Source: Benincasa hispida (lineage: Eukaryota; Streptophyta; Magnoliopsida; Cucurbitales; Cucurbitaceae). Taken from it: a stretch of DNA of 64,000 bases. The stretch is taken from contig NC_052349.1 in the NCBI RefSeq assembly GCF_009727055.1, positions 94,086,146-94,150,145 on the forward strand, in the 5' to 3' direction. The position numbers and the translations under genes were made by a program. The notes under the pieces were generated by a model. It did not search any database. It worked only from the letters and a program-made list of their open reading frames with translations, and had not been told where the DNA came from. This document shows, piece after piece, positions 26,186-38,300 of the stretch (its first letter is position 1; every line of letters starts with the position of its first letter).

Positions 26186-26295
26186 AAAGTTTCTTTGATT
26201 TATCCGTTTCCCTCGACTTTTTCAACAAAAGCGTTGTTGGGTTTTCTTTTTCTTCAGAGGATTTTCCCTTTTGGGGAGTTTTTGATCTAGGAATT

Positions 26296-28505
26296 ATGAT
26301 GCAACGACAGCAGCGAGATGGGGGGCAATCGAGTGTTTTCTACGAGTTTTCTTCGCTTGTTATGAATATTCTCCGTTCGCCACCGTCGTCGATTCCGTTT
26401 TCCGATCACTCACCGGTGGTTACAACCGCGTCTTCACGACGGTCGTTTCCGGCGCAGATAACTCCGGCGGGGTTTGCGTCGCTACTTCTAGGGATTTCTC
26501 TGGCTCTGATGCTCTGTGGATCGGTTACCTTCTTCATCGGATTCATGATGATGCCTTGGGTTATTGGATTGGTTATGTTTTTCTATGTCGCCGCGGTGGT
26601 TTCCTGCCTCTCCATGATCGGACGCTCGATTATCTGCTACGCTACGGCTCCGCCTAGAAAGGATATTCCAGGTACGGTTGTTCGTTTTGATGATTTTCTT
26701 GTGAATTTCGATTTCTCTTTGATATGATTTTGCTGTGTTTGAATGACATAATCAATTTTTGAGTCTTAGAAGTAAATTTAATTTCTCCTCCAATTGGTAT
26801 GTTGAATCTGTTTAAAGTAAAGTAGATTCAAATTCTTCTGTTGGAACTCTGTTTTTTTTAGAACCAATGATGGGGATGGCTTTTATGTCTTATTTTCTGA
26901 AGGTCAAGCGTGATCTTTCGTCGTATTGAAGAACTAATCGTTTGGGGAAAGAATAATTTGTCTTATAAAACAGATAGATCAAGGCTTCCTAACAATCTAT
27001 GTTTCAAACCGTACAATCCCAGAATAGAAACTGACGAATAAGCACGAATAGGAATACAAATACATATATGTGTCTTACAAGTGTTGGAGTGTTCTAATAT
27101 TTGGTGCTTTTTTGGAAACTGATTAGTCTGATTTTGATTTCGTTTAAAAGCCAGGTTATGGACCTTATGGTTGATTTTAGCAAAAACGGTGTCACTTTCA
27201 CGTTGGCATTGTAGTGCACGGTACCATGAAATATCTTAACACTTTTTCCTAATGATAACCTTGATTTTTTTCTTCCAGGATAGAAACAACTTGCATTGAG
27301 AGAAAATGAAAAAGAAGGTTTGGCCATTTGATAATCTTGATGTCGAGGGTCCCATTTCTTGCATTTATGCTCATGGTCCACCCTCATTAATCTTGCTAAG
27401 CCACGGTCTGCCCTTGGGCTAACTTTGAGAAAGAAATAGGCTTTAAAATGAGTAAGATTTTCCCTACCTAGGACTTGGACATAAAACTTTGGAGGCTTTT
27501 CCAAACGTCCCAATCCTTTACTAATAGATCCACCAAACTTTTCAAACCATCGGTTAAGCATCGGAAAACGAAAAGGTCGTTGTGAGAATGTCAAACTCTA
27601 TTTGCCTTGTTGGGTGAATTTTCTTTTTCACTTACCCTCCACAAATTGAAATTGTCTCTTATCAAAATTTCGATCCTTTCCTTTCCTAGAGCATGTTATC
27701 TTGATCGCTATCTCTTGATTTAAATTGTCTAAATACTTCAAGTCTTATAGTTTTGATAAACTTTTGTCTAATTGGAGATGTTTTTTGTAACTCCTTTGGA
27801 CCTTTGGCTTGGGGTTATTCCTCTTTCCACTTTTGTAATATGAAGAATGGTTTGTCGAGATCCAAAGATGGTAGTATCAAAATCCATGGACATATAAATA
27901 CAAAGATTCTCTAGGGAATGTCAAAATCAATACTAACAGAAACATGAAGACAGTTCCTTCGTTGGTCTGTTATTCAGAATTTTGGGATATGTATTCTGTT
28001 TGTACTCATATATGGAGACCAATTTTCATCTTTGTTTATGACCTTGTAAGCTGTTTGTAGTTTTTCATAGTTTCATTCAAATGTCTTGCAAATGAATGAC
28101 TTCAACCAAGGAGTCATTAACTGTCAAAAAACTTCATGCTCCATCTTGGGTGTCGACAGAAGTCGCTGTTTTCTGCAATTGCCTTCTGTTAGAAAGTGTT
28201 GCCTGAAGTAAAAGATTTGTTTTGCAAGTAATAGCTTCAAGTTTCAATGCTGCATTTTCTGTACTTGTCTCTGACCGTAATTGTTAATTAGCTAACTTTA
28301 CAAGTGTTCCATTTTAGCATTTGTAGAGTCATAGGACTATGAAGATTTGCTAACTTCGTAACTACTATTTTTCCCATCCGCACGAAGCTGTTTAATCAGC
28401 AACCAGCCCATCTATCGTCCCTGTTTCTTGTTTGCAACAAATATAGAACTTTCTAACTCAATTTTCCCATTTACTTTTGTGACTGCAGCTTGGAAACTAA
28501 TGTGA
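26296..28505 (+). CDS. Small two-helix transmembrane protein, function unknown
   Basis: Coding exons are 26296-26671 and 28489-28505, joined by a GT-AG intron of 1817 bp (donor CAG|GTACGG, acceptor GACTGCAG). The product has 130 residues; the second coding exon supplies only the end AWKLM and the stop. Residues 1-57 are a soluble Ser/Pro-rich part with GGQSSVFYEFSSLVMNILRS. Two membrane segments follow, at about 61-84 (FASLLLGISLALMLCGSVTFF) and 86-108, then a short basic tail with RKDIPAWKLM. I recognise this as a plant-conserved family of unnamed transmembrane proteins with the same C-terminal ending, recalled from memory. GC content and codon use are clearly higher than in the flanking DNA, which supports real coding. 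The ATG is doubled (MM); the first is taken. The 3' UTR probably runs to about 28800. Confidence 0.85.
27094..27594 (-). CDS. 166-codon antisense ORF in the intron, unrecognised
   Basis: The ORF lies wholly in the intron of the membrane-protein gene, on the opposite strand. It is rich in Lys, Phe and Arg and contains FSFSLNASCFYPGRKKSRLS. I recognise no domain. A decayed transposon protein, perhaps an LTR element gag-side ORF, is more likely than a host gene, but nothing in the sequence proves it. A low-confidence entry. Confidence 0.2.
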   Translation of the reverse strand: MTFSQRPFRFPMLNRWFEKFGGSISKGLGRLEKPPKFYVQVLGRENLTHFKAYFFLKVSPRADRGLARLMRVDHEHKCKKWDPRHQDYQMAKPSFSFSLNASCFYPGRKKSRLSLGKSVKIFHGTVHYNANVKVTPFLLKSTIRSITWLLNEIKIRLISFQKSTKY

Positions 28506-28805
28506 AGAGGTAGATGATGTTGGACTATGAAGCAATTTCTGTTTACGGTGGTGTCGGGTGCCTCTAATTCCCTTGGTGCTGCCTCGCTGGTTGGCTTTCT
28601 TCTCGACTCCACGGAGAAGAAATGTTTGTTAATAGTATATTTCATACCATACTGGATCCTGTTGATATTGTTTCTGTTAAATTGAAGGGAACAAAATGTT
28701 GGAAGGTTTAAGAATATGATAAGGAAATGCAAGAAGTGGGGGACCTGGTTCCATTTCATTTCCTCCTCTTACGCTTAGGCCATACCTTTGAAGTTACTTG
28801 TATTG

Positions 28806-31800
28806 ATTATAGAAGTAATTAGCTGTTGCCCCCCCTTTTCATTACTGAATACTCTAATATCTCGAGCCTCCTTCTACTTGGTTGAAGGTTTATGTCGTTT
28901 CACACTAGCACATCGGGGTCCATGGATGAAAAGCTTTAGAGAAAATATCTAGAAATGTTACATTTTTCTTTTTTAATAGAAACAGAGTTGTGAAAGTCTC
29001 ACCCTAACACTTGAAGTTGAGAGTTACTTGATATGGGTAATCATATTGTAGTTGGCAGCCACATTCATTAACTCCTTAACATAGACTTAGTCGTAAAGAT
29101 TGTATAAAAGTGGCAAAGTGGACAATTAGCCTAAGAATTGATTCTTGTTCATCCTTTTTTTTTCCCTTCAGCTTTCATCCTTTCCTTTATGGGTTATGTG
29201 TTGTATTTCTAGGTGGTCCCACTTTTCATTTAATTTCTTTTGTCCTTTCTTTTGAAGTCAAATATGTTACTTTTAGTCCAAGTTGACGATGGATTTATCC
29301 CAAAAGACTCCTGAAAAATACTGAGTGAAAATGGCTAAAATCGATTCAATCAATCGAAACTAACTGAATTGAAGTTGGTCAATTTCCAGTTTTCATATAA
29401 CAAAATTTGAAAAGATATGTATAAATATTATTTTTTTATTTTTTATTTTTTTAAAATAAGCATAAAAGTAAGCATACTATCATTAACTTAGGCCTATTGC
29501 CTTAGTATTGATTTATTGTTTTTCTTTTTATGTTGTTTAAATTCCAAGTCCACTACATGATTGATTTAAATTTTTTAATAAAAAATGATTGATTGAAAAT
29601 TTAAAAAAAAAAAATTGCAAATTATATTAACATGACGAAAACACTTCATCTTTCATTTTCATTCACTTTGGTTTTCCTGGAAAAAAAAATCCAACAAAAC
29701 CAACCGAGCCTACTGACCGTTGGTCGGATTTCATGCACTTTTTTGGTCGATTTTTGGTGTTGATTTTCTCCCAAAATTGACATAGACCAACCGTGTTCAC
29801 TCCTAAAAATGGCTATATCAGATTAAAATGTGCTATCCATGAATTAAAGACTTTGGAATTAATAGGTATCTTTTATATCTTTTATAAATATTTATAAAAC
29901 TTATATTATATGTATATATTGTAATAGGAAGATCTACATAAATAATAAGATGGATAGCTTAGTGTAGAAGAAAGAGGAAGTTGATTAATTTTTTTTCCTT
30001 CTATTTACAGAAGTATTTATAGACATCGATATTTTATTTAATATGAAAATTTGATATTGACATCGATATTAATTAATTATGGCTGAGATTGAGGGATTGC
30101 TTAAAAATTGGAAAACTATAATGGGTGATAAAATTAGTTGTTATATTTGTAATATCTTGACTTTTTCTTAATAAAATGGTTTTAATTAGTCTTTGGTTGG
30201 AACTTTAGTTGTGATGTTATGTAAGAAGTCAATCACTGTTATTCAATTGTGTGATTGGTCTGAAAAAAATGTTTAAATATATTAAAAGAAAATAAGAAAT
30301 ATTGTTATTTAAATAAACTTTTTATTTTCAAGTGTTTGTTATTCCTTGTGAATTTTGTGGTTAATTTTATATTTGAAAAATCATGTTAAATTAAAAGCTT
30401 AGTGTTATTTTTGTTGTCTATACTCTTTGAAAAGTTTTGAAGAATGAGCATTCAATTAGTAAATTCTTGTACTATCAATTTCAAATTTAAATGTTCGATC
30501 TTTTTATCCTATATGTTTAAAAGAATTTAAAAAAAACATTTGTTGAAAAGTTTTTAATAAATGGTTGAAGATTTAAGAGTGTGTTTATTTAATTTCTATA
30601 CTTTAAAAAGTACCCGCCATAATTTATAAATCTAGTAAATCTATGTTATTAATTATCTTATCTTGACCTTCAATGTTTTGAATTTCTTCTTAAATCAGTT
30701 TTTCAAATAAATTTTAAATAAATATTAAAATACAAATCAAACCTATTAGATATATTATTGATGGAGAGGTCAGAGGTCGGAGTGCTTCCACTACCAATTA
30801 TTATACTAAAAAAAATAGATACAAAATAAAAATCTAGAGATGGAATCCTTAATTAAAATGTAAAGTCTAGATAGGTATAGGAACCGAAAGTTTATATAGT
30901 TATTCAAGTTTAATATCCATATTTTTCGATAAGTTTCATATGTTTTTTTTGTACAATCTTTATGTGTATAGATCTCACCCTTCTGTTCTTTCTAATGTTC
31001 TAAGCGTGTACGCGCTCGAAACTAAAAAGATTATTTCTTTATTGAAAATATTAATTTATTTGACATTATTTTTGTTTCCTATTTTGGATTTCTCTCTCTC
31101 TCTTTTTTTGTTCTCTCTTTAAAAATTAAATTCTTCAAAATAATTGTTATTTTCTTTTAAATATTTTTTTCTTATTGTCAAAAATGTTTCTAAGATGAGA
31201 TTTGCACCACTTTGGTCATTGATAAACTCAAGGAAGTAATTATGTTATATATCCTTACCTCTCGCTAATTGATTGATTGATGAAATATTTTTCATTACTG
31301 AGTGAATGATTCTTTGCTATAGATTTAATGTTGGTTTTTATTGAATCTTTGGACATGCGTTTCGATTGGAGATTGTTAACTACTTGAACAATTGTTGAGC
31401 ACACAATATCTGTACAAGAAGAGTTAGTGAACATAAATTATCAGAGAGTGATAGGGATTACAGCTTAAACTCAAGAAGAGAATTCTTTTAATTTATGCAA
31501 AAGATGGTCTGTACTGTAAACTAATCCTTTGATAATCTAATCTATCCTCGATGACAATGGGGATACATCTCATCTAGTGTCATAATCTTTTAGCTAGTAA
31601 GAATCTCACACGTAGGAAGTTTATCGAGACACACCCTCCAAATAAAAAAGATTTTAGGTTTGGAAGAATAGCCATGGACCATAAGATTTCTCGAACTTTG
31701 TGTATGAAAAGCCGTAGTTTGTGTCAAGTTATAAACACTATTGATTAAATAGATACTCTTCTTATGGTAATGCCAAAAGAAAAGCTTATGATCAAAAGAT

Positions 31801-32150
31801 TATAATCAATTGATGAAACGTTGGAATATCGAATCGAATCCTCCCCTTATTATTTATTTTAGAGGAACAAGAAAAAGAAAGGTAATGAGTGGGCTCGTGA
31901 CTGTCCTTGTCCAGATGAAAGCTCTCAATTAACTACCAATCTATCAGTCTCCACTTCACAAAAATATTCTTCATGCATTAATGAAAATTCAATTCCCTCT
32001 ACCTAAAACACCCTTCATTTCTACCAAATTACTAACATATTCGATTACAATACGGTTGGCCGGCAAGGGCAATTTCGTCATGAAGTGGTTACAATTTTGG
32101 TCTTCTTCCTCCAACGGTCCAACTTTGACCCTTTATTTTTAAGAATTAAT
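28806..32150. other. Intergenic AT-rich region
   Basis: No gene is seen between the two host genes. Positions about 29330-29800 hold a GGTCGATTT and AACCAA-rich patch that looks repetitive but is not identified. The part before 32150 should include the promoter of the C2-GRAM gene. Confidence 0.5.
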
Positions 32151-32170
32151 CACAAAGAGAGAGAAGAGAG

Positions 32171-32193
32171 GAAGAAGAAGAAGAAGAAGAAGA
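32171..32193 (+). repeat. GAA microsatellite in the 5' leader
   Basis: Seven to eight GAA units lie about 20 bp before a short upstream ORF. GA-rich tracts are common in plant 5' leaders. Confidence 0.85.
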
Positions 32194-32213
32194 AAAAGGA
32201 AAGGTTTCAAGAA

Positions 32214-32252
32214 ATGGCGGTTCCAATTTCTTCCATTGGAACACACAGATGA
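32214..32252 (+). CDS. 12-codon upstream ORF of the C2-GRAM gene
   Basis: The ORF encodes MAVPISSIGTHR and stops at 32252. Its start context (AAGAAATGGCG) has A at -3 and G at +4, so it is stronger than that of the main start. It overlaps, in another frame, the alternative in-frame ATG at 32236. It lies 97 bp before the ATG at 32350, so reinitiation is possible. A regulatory role is inference. Confidence 0.45.
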   Translation: MAVPISSIGTHR

Positions 32253-32349
32253 TCTTTTCGAGCTCTTCAAAGTCTACAGCAATACCAATTCTTCGTCAAT
32301 ATTCGCTATGACTTCTTCAATTCTCCTCCACTTCGAATTCAGGCCACAA

Positions 32350-35300
32350 ATGGTGATCGCTATGGCGCTCGATTTCCTTCTCCCCTCCTGGTTGGAGATC
32401 GAGATCACTCTCGCTACTTCTCTCTTTGTGATTCTCGCTTACTGGTTTTTCGCTCACTGGAGTGGGTTATTTGATGCTGATCGTTCTCTGATTGATGGTT
32501 CTGGGGATGGTATTCACGTTAAGGACAAGGTTGTCTTTTTCTTTATTTTTGGTTGTAATGTATTTTCTGTTTGAATTGTTTATGTTTTCTATTGATTGGT
32601 GTACGTATTAATATTTGAATGCGGGTTCGTTTTGCTGTTGGCTTTGATCGAGTAGTTTCTTGCATAACTTGTATAAGTTCATGTTTCAGTTTATGATGAA
32701 ATCATTTTATTGGGTTCTGGAATTGGGTTTTGAAGGCGAATTGTTTTTATTTATTGGGGGATTTTACTGGTTTAAGAGATTACTTCACATTCAACCGTTT
32801 TTTGATTCGCAACTTTATATATATATATATATATTCATGTTAGTTTAAGGAACTGATTTCTGATCCTCAATCTTTAGTTCTCTGCTATTTGGTAGATTCC
32901 TGATATGATCCTTTGAACTTTCGGGGTTTAAGCTATTATCTCGTGGATTAAAGTCTAGCCTCTTGTTGCTACTCTGTGTGTGTTTTGTTTTTAATTCTCG
33001 TATTCTAATGGGTTTGGGCATTCTGACTTCCTGTATGTTAGTCATACGAGTTCATTTGTAATTTTGAAATTTTGTTACCTGATACCATCAAAACTGGTCA
33101 AATGGATCTGTCTACCAGTCTAATTTGAAATTTTATTACATGATACCATTGAAGTTGGAAAAGTCGAGTCTTCTTATAAGTACCAGTCAGTGGTGTAACA
33201 GACAATTCAGTATTTCTTTATGCTGGCCTGAGGAATTAGTCATTAATGTTGAAAACTTGGGTTCTCTGTAACTTAACCTGTGCTTCATACCAATAGGTTT
33301 GCTTACATAGCCAACGAATGTTACCGGTAAAATTGGATGTTTTCTGCAATCTTTGGGTTTTATCCTCTCTTTTTTTTTTTTTTTTTTTTTTTGATAAATA
33401 ATGTTTGCAGATAAAAATCGCTATTAAGTATGAATATACTTATGAATAATGTGAAATAAGAATGCAGAACTTTTTTATATATCAATTTAGTAACTAGTTT
33501 TTGAAAAATAAGCTTATAAATACTACTCCCACATGTGAGTTCCCTTGTTTTGTCATCTATTTTCTAAGAGTGATTCCAAACTCTAAGCCAAGTTTTGATT
33601 CTTTTTGGCTTTTAGTTCAACATAGTGCCTCTTGGTGGTATGCAAATCATATTGAATTCTTTTGTAATTAGTCTTTTAATGATTATTAACAATTGGAGAC
33701 TCTCTTTTGTTTGTTGTGTGGGGGGAGGGGTAGTCTGTATGTTTCTTAAAATATATATAAAAATAAATCTAAGTTAGTTTTGAAAACTATTTAAGGTGCT
33801 TTTTAAAAGTAGTTTTTGTTTTTAGAATTTGGCTAAGAATGAAATCTTTCTTTTAAGAGTGATGAAAACCAAATTAAAGAAATTGTGAGAAAAAAAGCAC
33901 AGTTTTCAAAAACAAAAAACTAAATAGGAAGTCGTTATCCAAGGGCCTAATCTTTTCACTTTTCTGGTTCAATTTTGGAACTGATAAAAAAGGAAGCATT
34001 TAGCCGCTCTGTTGCAATGTTATATTGCTTGTCTTAGAAAATGTTAGATAGATATTTTTCCATAAGAGTAATATGTAACTCTTCTGACGTGCAGTTTTGC
34101 AATTATTTTGTAGATTCCCCCTGGTCATTTAAGAGACCTTCAAACTAATTCTGCTTATCTAATTAAGGTATGTTGGTCATCAAATGGTTTGCTCTGGTTC
34201 TTATTGTGTGGATGAAGACTGGCATTGCTTTTGTCAAATGTTCAAATCAAATTTTGTACAAATGTTCAAATCAGATCTTGTACTTTTGTCCTCAGTTACA
34301 TAATACGGCTTCATTTTTGTTATTTCAATGCGTTTGATTTTTCAGTTGGAATTGTTGGCTGCAAAGAATCTTATAGCTGCAAACTTGAATGGCACTTCTG
34401 ATCCTTATGCTATCATTACCTGTGGTACAGAAAAGCGCTTCAGGTTATTTTCATGTTGATCCTTTTCTGAAATTTTAACCTTTGAGAATAGTTGATGGTT
34501 TAGTGGGGATGTGAGCCGTACCTAATAGTCGGATTGTAAATCAGTTTTCTCACCTGGATATGATTTGATTAATGAAGAAAGTTGGATCAATATTTTACAT
34601 TTTTATTATGCTAATGTTAGATGAATAGTGGATGGGGATGCAAACTAGCATCAGAGTTTTTACTCCAAGAATGCTCATTTGATAATCTTTATTGTTGTTC
34701 GTATAAGCTTGAAAATATAAGAGATTCACCTTTATTTATCTAAATTAGGATGTTAACCTATGAAGTAAGCTAACCACTCAAACTAAAAATTTAAAAATTT
34801 GCAGCAGTGCAGTATAAGATTCCAAACTTATTAAATCTTTTCATTCTTATGAAATGAATCATTTTTGAATGATTCTATAATAAATTTCTAGATGGATCCC
34901 CAGTAGTATGTTAGTTGATTTTGTACCTTATGGGCCACCATTAATATTAACTAGAATAAGTGACAGTCATTGAGCAAGATCGCTTATTTAGTAAAAGTGT
35001 CAAATTCCATGAGAAATAGTAAAAAATTATTGCTAATTGCCCAAAATGAGAAGTAAAAGTATCATGGTAAAGACTTTTTTCATGGTATTAATACAAAGCC
35101 TAATATGACAAAAGCTAAATGTTGGCAGACTTTATTTACAATTGTTTGTTTGGTTAGAAAAATACTCAGGATATTTTGGTCTTGAATTAATGATCATTGT
35201 TGAGCTGCACGCTTTGTATCAAGTCATTGCTAAAGGTGGAAACACTTGTTCAATTTATCTCTCATAATTGGGTCTCCAGGAAGGACATGGTTTTTTCTAT

Positions 35301-38300
35301 TGCTAGAAGACCATTTAAAGACACGTAGGATCAAAGGATGTTGTGAAATAAAACCTTGCAATTCGTGAATTTCCCTGTCAAATAGCCTGACTCAAAGTTT
35401 TCTTTACCTGATTTTCTCCCATAGGCTCAAATGAGGGTCAGTATGGTCCCTTTAAGATAAGCAATAAGAAAATGGTTGACTACTGGTGCCTAAAAGGTAT
35501 AAGGGTGTTACTCTTCTGTGCAGTATTCGTTATTGTTCGAAATCACATCAGCCCCTTGGCATCATTTTCACCACACTTCATCGAGTCCCTCCCTTTTGAA
35601 TTATAACTTGTCCTCAAGCTTAAAGATAATGAAGTTGGGAATTTTACTTAGAAGCTAATAAAGAATTTAAAAACTTGAACAGAAGATGTCTTTTTAAGCT
35701 CATTGAAGCGCCAATTCAGTAGATCATTGAATCCTTGATTTGTTGAAAATTCAAGTATTGATCTTGAATTAATGTTAATTCAGTAGGAGTCACTTCTCTT
35801 ATACTCTTACTCAACTTCCAAATGTACAATTCACATAGCTTATGCTTGATTCTTGTCTTTGATACCATACGATAAGACGAGAGTCTCTTGATATATCCAA
35901 TGGTATTGTGTCATCTCCCTCGAGCATAAACTCCCATGGTTTTATTTTTGAACTTCACCAGGATGGCTCACACCAATGTAGATGTTTTCTTTATAATATA
36001 TATTTGATCTTCTTTACCTCTAATAGATGTAGAAGTATACTTGCATCTCCAGCTCCTTTTTATAGTTTGTTTGTAACTAGGTTCCATATTATTGAAAATT
36101 TTGGTTTCCATCCTCGTGCTCAGTCCTGTGTGCTACTCTCATACTGTTCTATTTTTCTATTGTCTTCTAATTATCTCCCTCACCAGTTTCCTGTATATAT
36201 GAAAACCAATATTCTGTATGAACCCCCTGTTATTATTATTGTTATTATTTTTTGGAAATCAGAACGTTTTCTCATTGCCACCTGCTGTTTAATTTTTTGC
36301 TTCATTCAAAGTGTACCTTATGAATAAAGTTTTTCAGAGTTCAAATGTTTTTAACATTTGCATGTCTACTTTGTTCTCATCATACTTATTGTGGTTTTTA
36401 TGAAAACTTTTCTATTAATGTATCGAGATTGTGTAACTTTCGCTTCCTTTTCCTTCAATGCTTGCATTAAAGTACTTGCTTGGTGCAGTTCAATGATTCC
36501 TGGTTCAAGGAATCCCATGTGGGGAGAGGAGTTCAATTTTTCCGTTGATGAGCTTCCTGTGCAGGTAGCTTTGCTGCTATTAGAGATACTGTCATCATTG
36601 TTAGGATCCGACTGAAAATAGAGATACTGTCATTATTGCTAGGATCTAAAGAATTGGTTTTTTGGACTGGTCTGAGGGATCTATATTCTAAGTTTTTAAC
36701 AGAGTGAGTGAAGTTTGAGAGAAGCAATCTATGTTAACCATCTACATTAACCACTATGGGTGGGCCTAATGGTCATTAAACTAGTAAAAAGGTAAATAAA
36801 CTTAGAGGGAATAGGTTATGTATATAAAGAAACTCTAAACCATTCCATATACTAGAGCTCCACACACACACGCGAAATCCTTGAACTGAATGAATGTAAA
36901 AACTACACTAATTGGGACAAGTTACTTGTGCAAGTTCTTGATCAATTTGAATTGCTTTTAATACCTTCTCTATCTTTAGTTACATATATACTGAAAACTA
37001 ACTATTAATAATTTAATAGGCCCACCCATAGTAGTTAATGTAGATGGTTAACATAGATTGCTTCTCTCAAACTTCACCCGTTAAATGGACTTATTATCAA
37101 ATAAATAAATTATAATTACAGACTTTCAACCGTATTTTTTTCTCTCTTGAACAAGAAACAAGAATTTTTCATTGAAATAATGAAAAGGGACTAACGCTAA
37201 AATGATACTTTTCAGTTTTTTTTTTTTTTTTTTTTTGATAGGAAACGAGAAAATATATTTCAAAACGGGCAAAAGAATAAAACAACCTATGTTAACCATC
37301 TATTTAACGTGTGACTTATAATTATTTGATATATCATGCATGTCTTAGATACTTTACTAAAAACTAACTATTAATAATATAAAAATTACAAACCTGTGCC
37401 GATGACTCAAACAACTTTGCCTGACCACCTCTACTGGCATACTTAAGAGCTAGTTTAGATTACATTTAGTGTTACACCTGGCTCATCTCTGTCCTAGATA
37501 CTGAAATCCAACCCAACAGTTAGTCCTTACTGCTGACCTTGCCAACTCTTTTGCCACCCCTTGATCTTCTCTACTCCGTGGAAACTCAGATGATATTTAT
37601 TAAACAAATTGCAAGTTAATTCGGTGAACATATGATTCAGGATTGCCCGCATCATAGAGCAAACACACTAAAATACATTGATGTAAGAAGAATAGGGGTT
37701 AATTGGGTAATTAGGTAATATTCTAGGTTAACTTCCCTTTTACCCCCACTTGTAGTAAAACTCTATAAATAGGAACTCTCCCCTCTGGTATGAAATACAT
37801 TATTCATTCTAGTAAAAGATCAACAATCTTGATTCTTGGAGAGAATTCTCCTTTTATCTCCTTTAGGCTACATCAATTGGTATCAGAGCGACCGCCTGGG
37901 CCAAGATTGACTGCCTCTAATAGAAGACCGTGAAACTCTTGGCGATGTTGATCACAAGAGGGAGCTTCGTGAGTTGTGCTCATTGCCAAACAACACACAT
38001 CTCATAAGGAGAAATCCTTGAAATTCCAAGAAAGAAAGAAGAAACCAAAGATTTTTCAAGATTTTGCAAGAATAGACCATTACCAACCAAAGAAGGCGTC
38101 CAAGAAAAAATACAATAATTGATATGGGCAAGAAAATCAAATTTACTTATAAAAAGAGTCCTGGAATTTTGACTCAAGTGATTCCAAAGAAGAATTTCAA
38201 CATACTAATTTTGCCCATGCTTGATTTTCTCAAATAACCTATCATTATCCACATTGGAAGTTTGATTCTAGTGATTCTAGTGATTCTGATGATGTATCAA

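Noticed and set aside
32236..32349. Start of the C2-GRAM protein at 32236
   Set aside because: The added residues have no recognised counterpart, are cut by the overlapping short upstream ORF, and look like leader. The ATG at 32350 gives a length and N-terminus close to the Arabidopsis protein. Not excluded.
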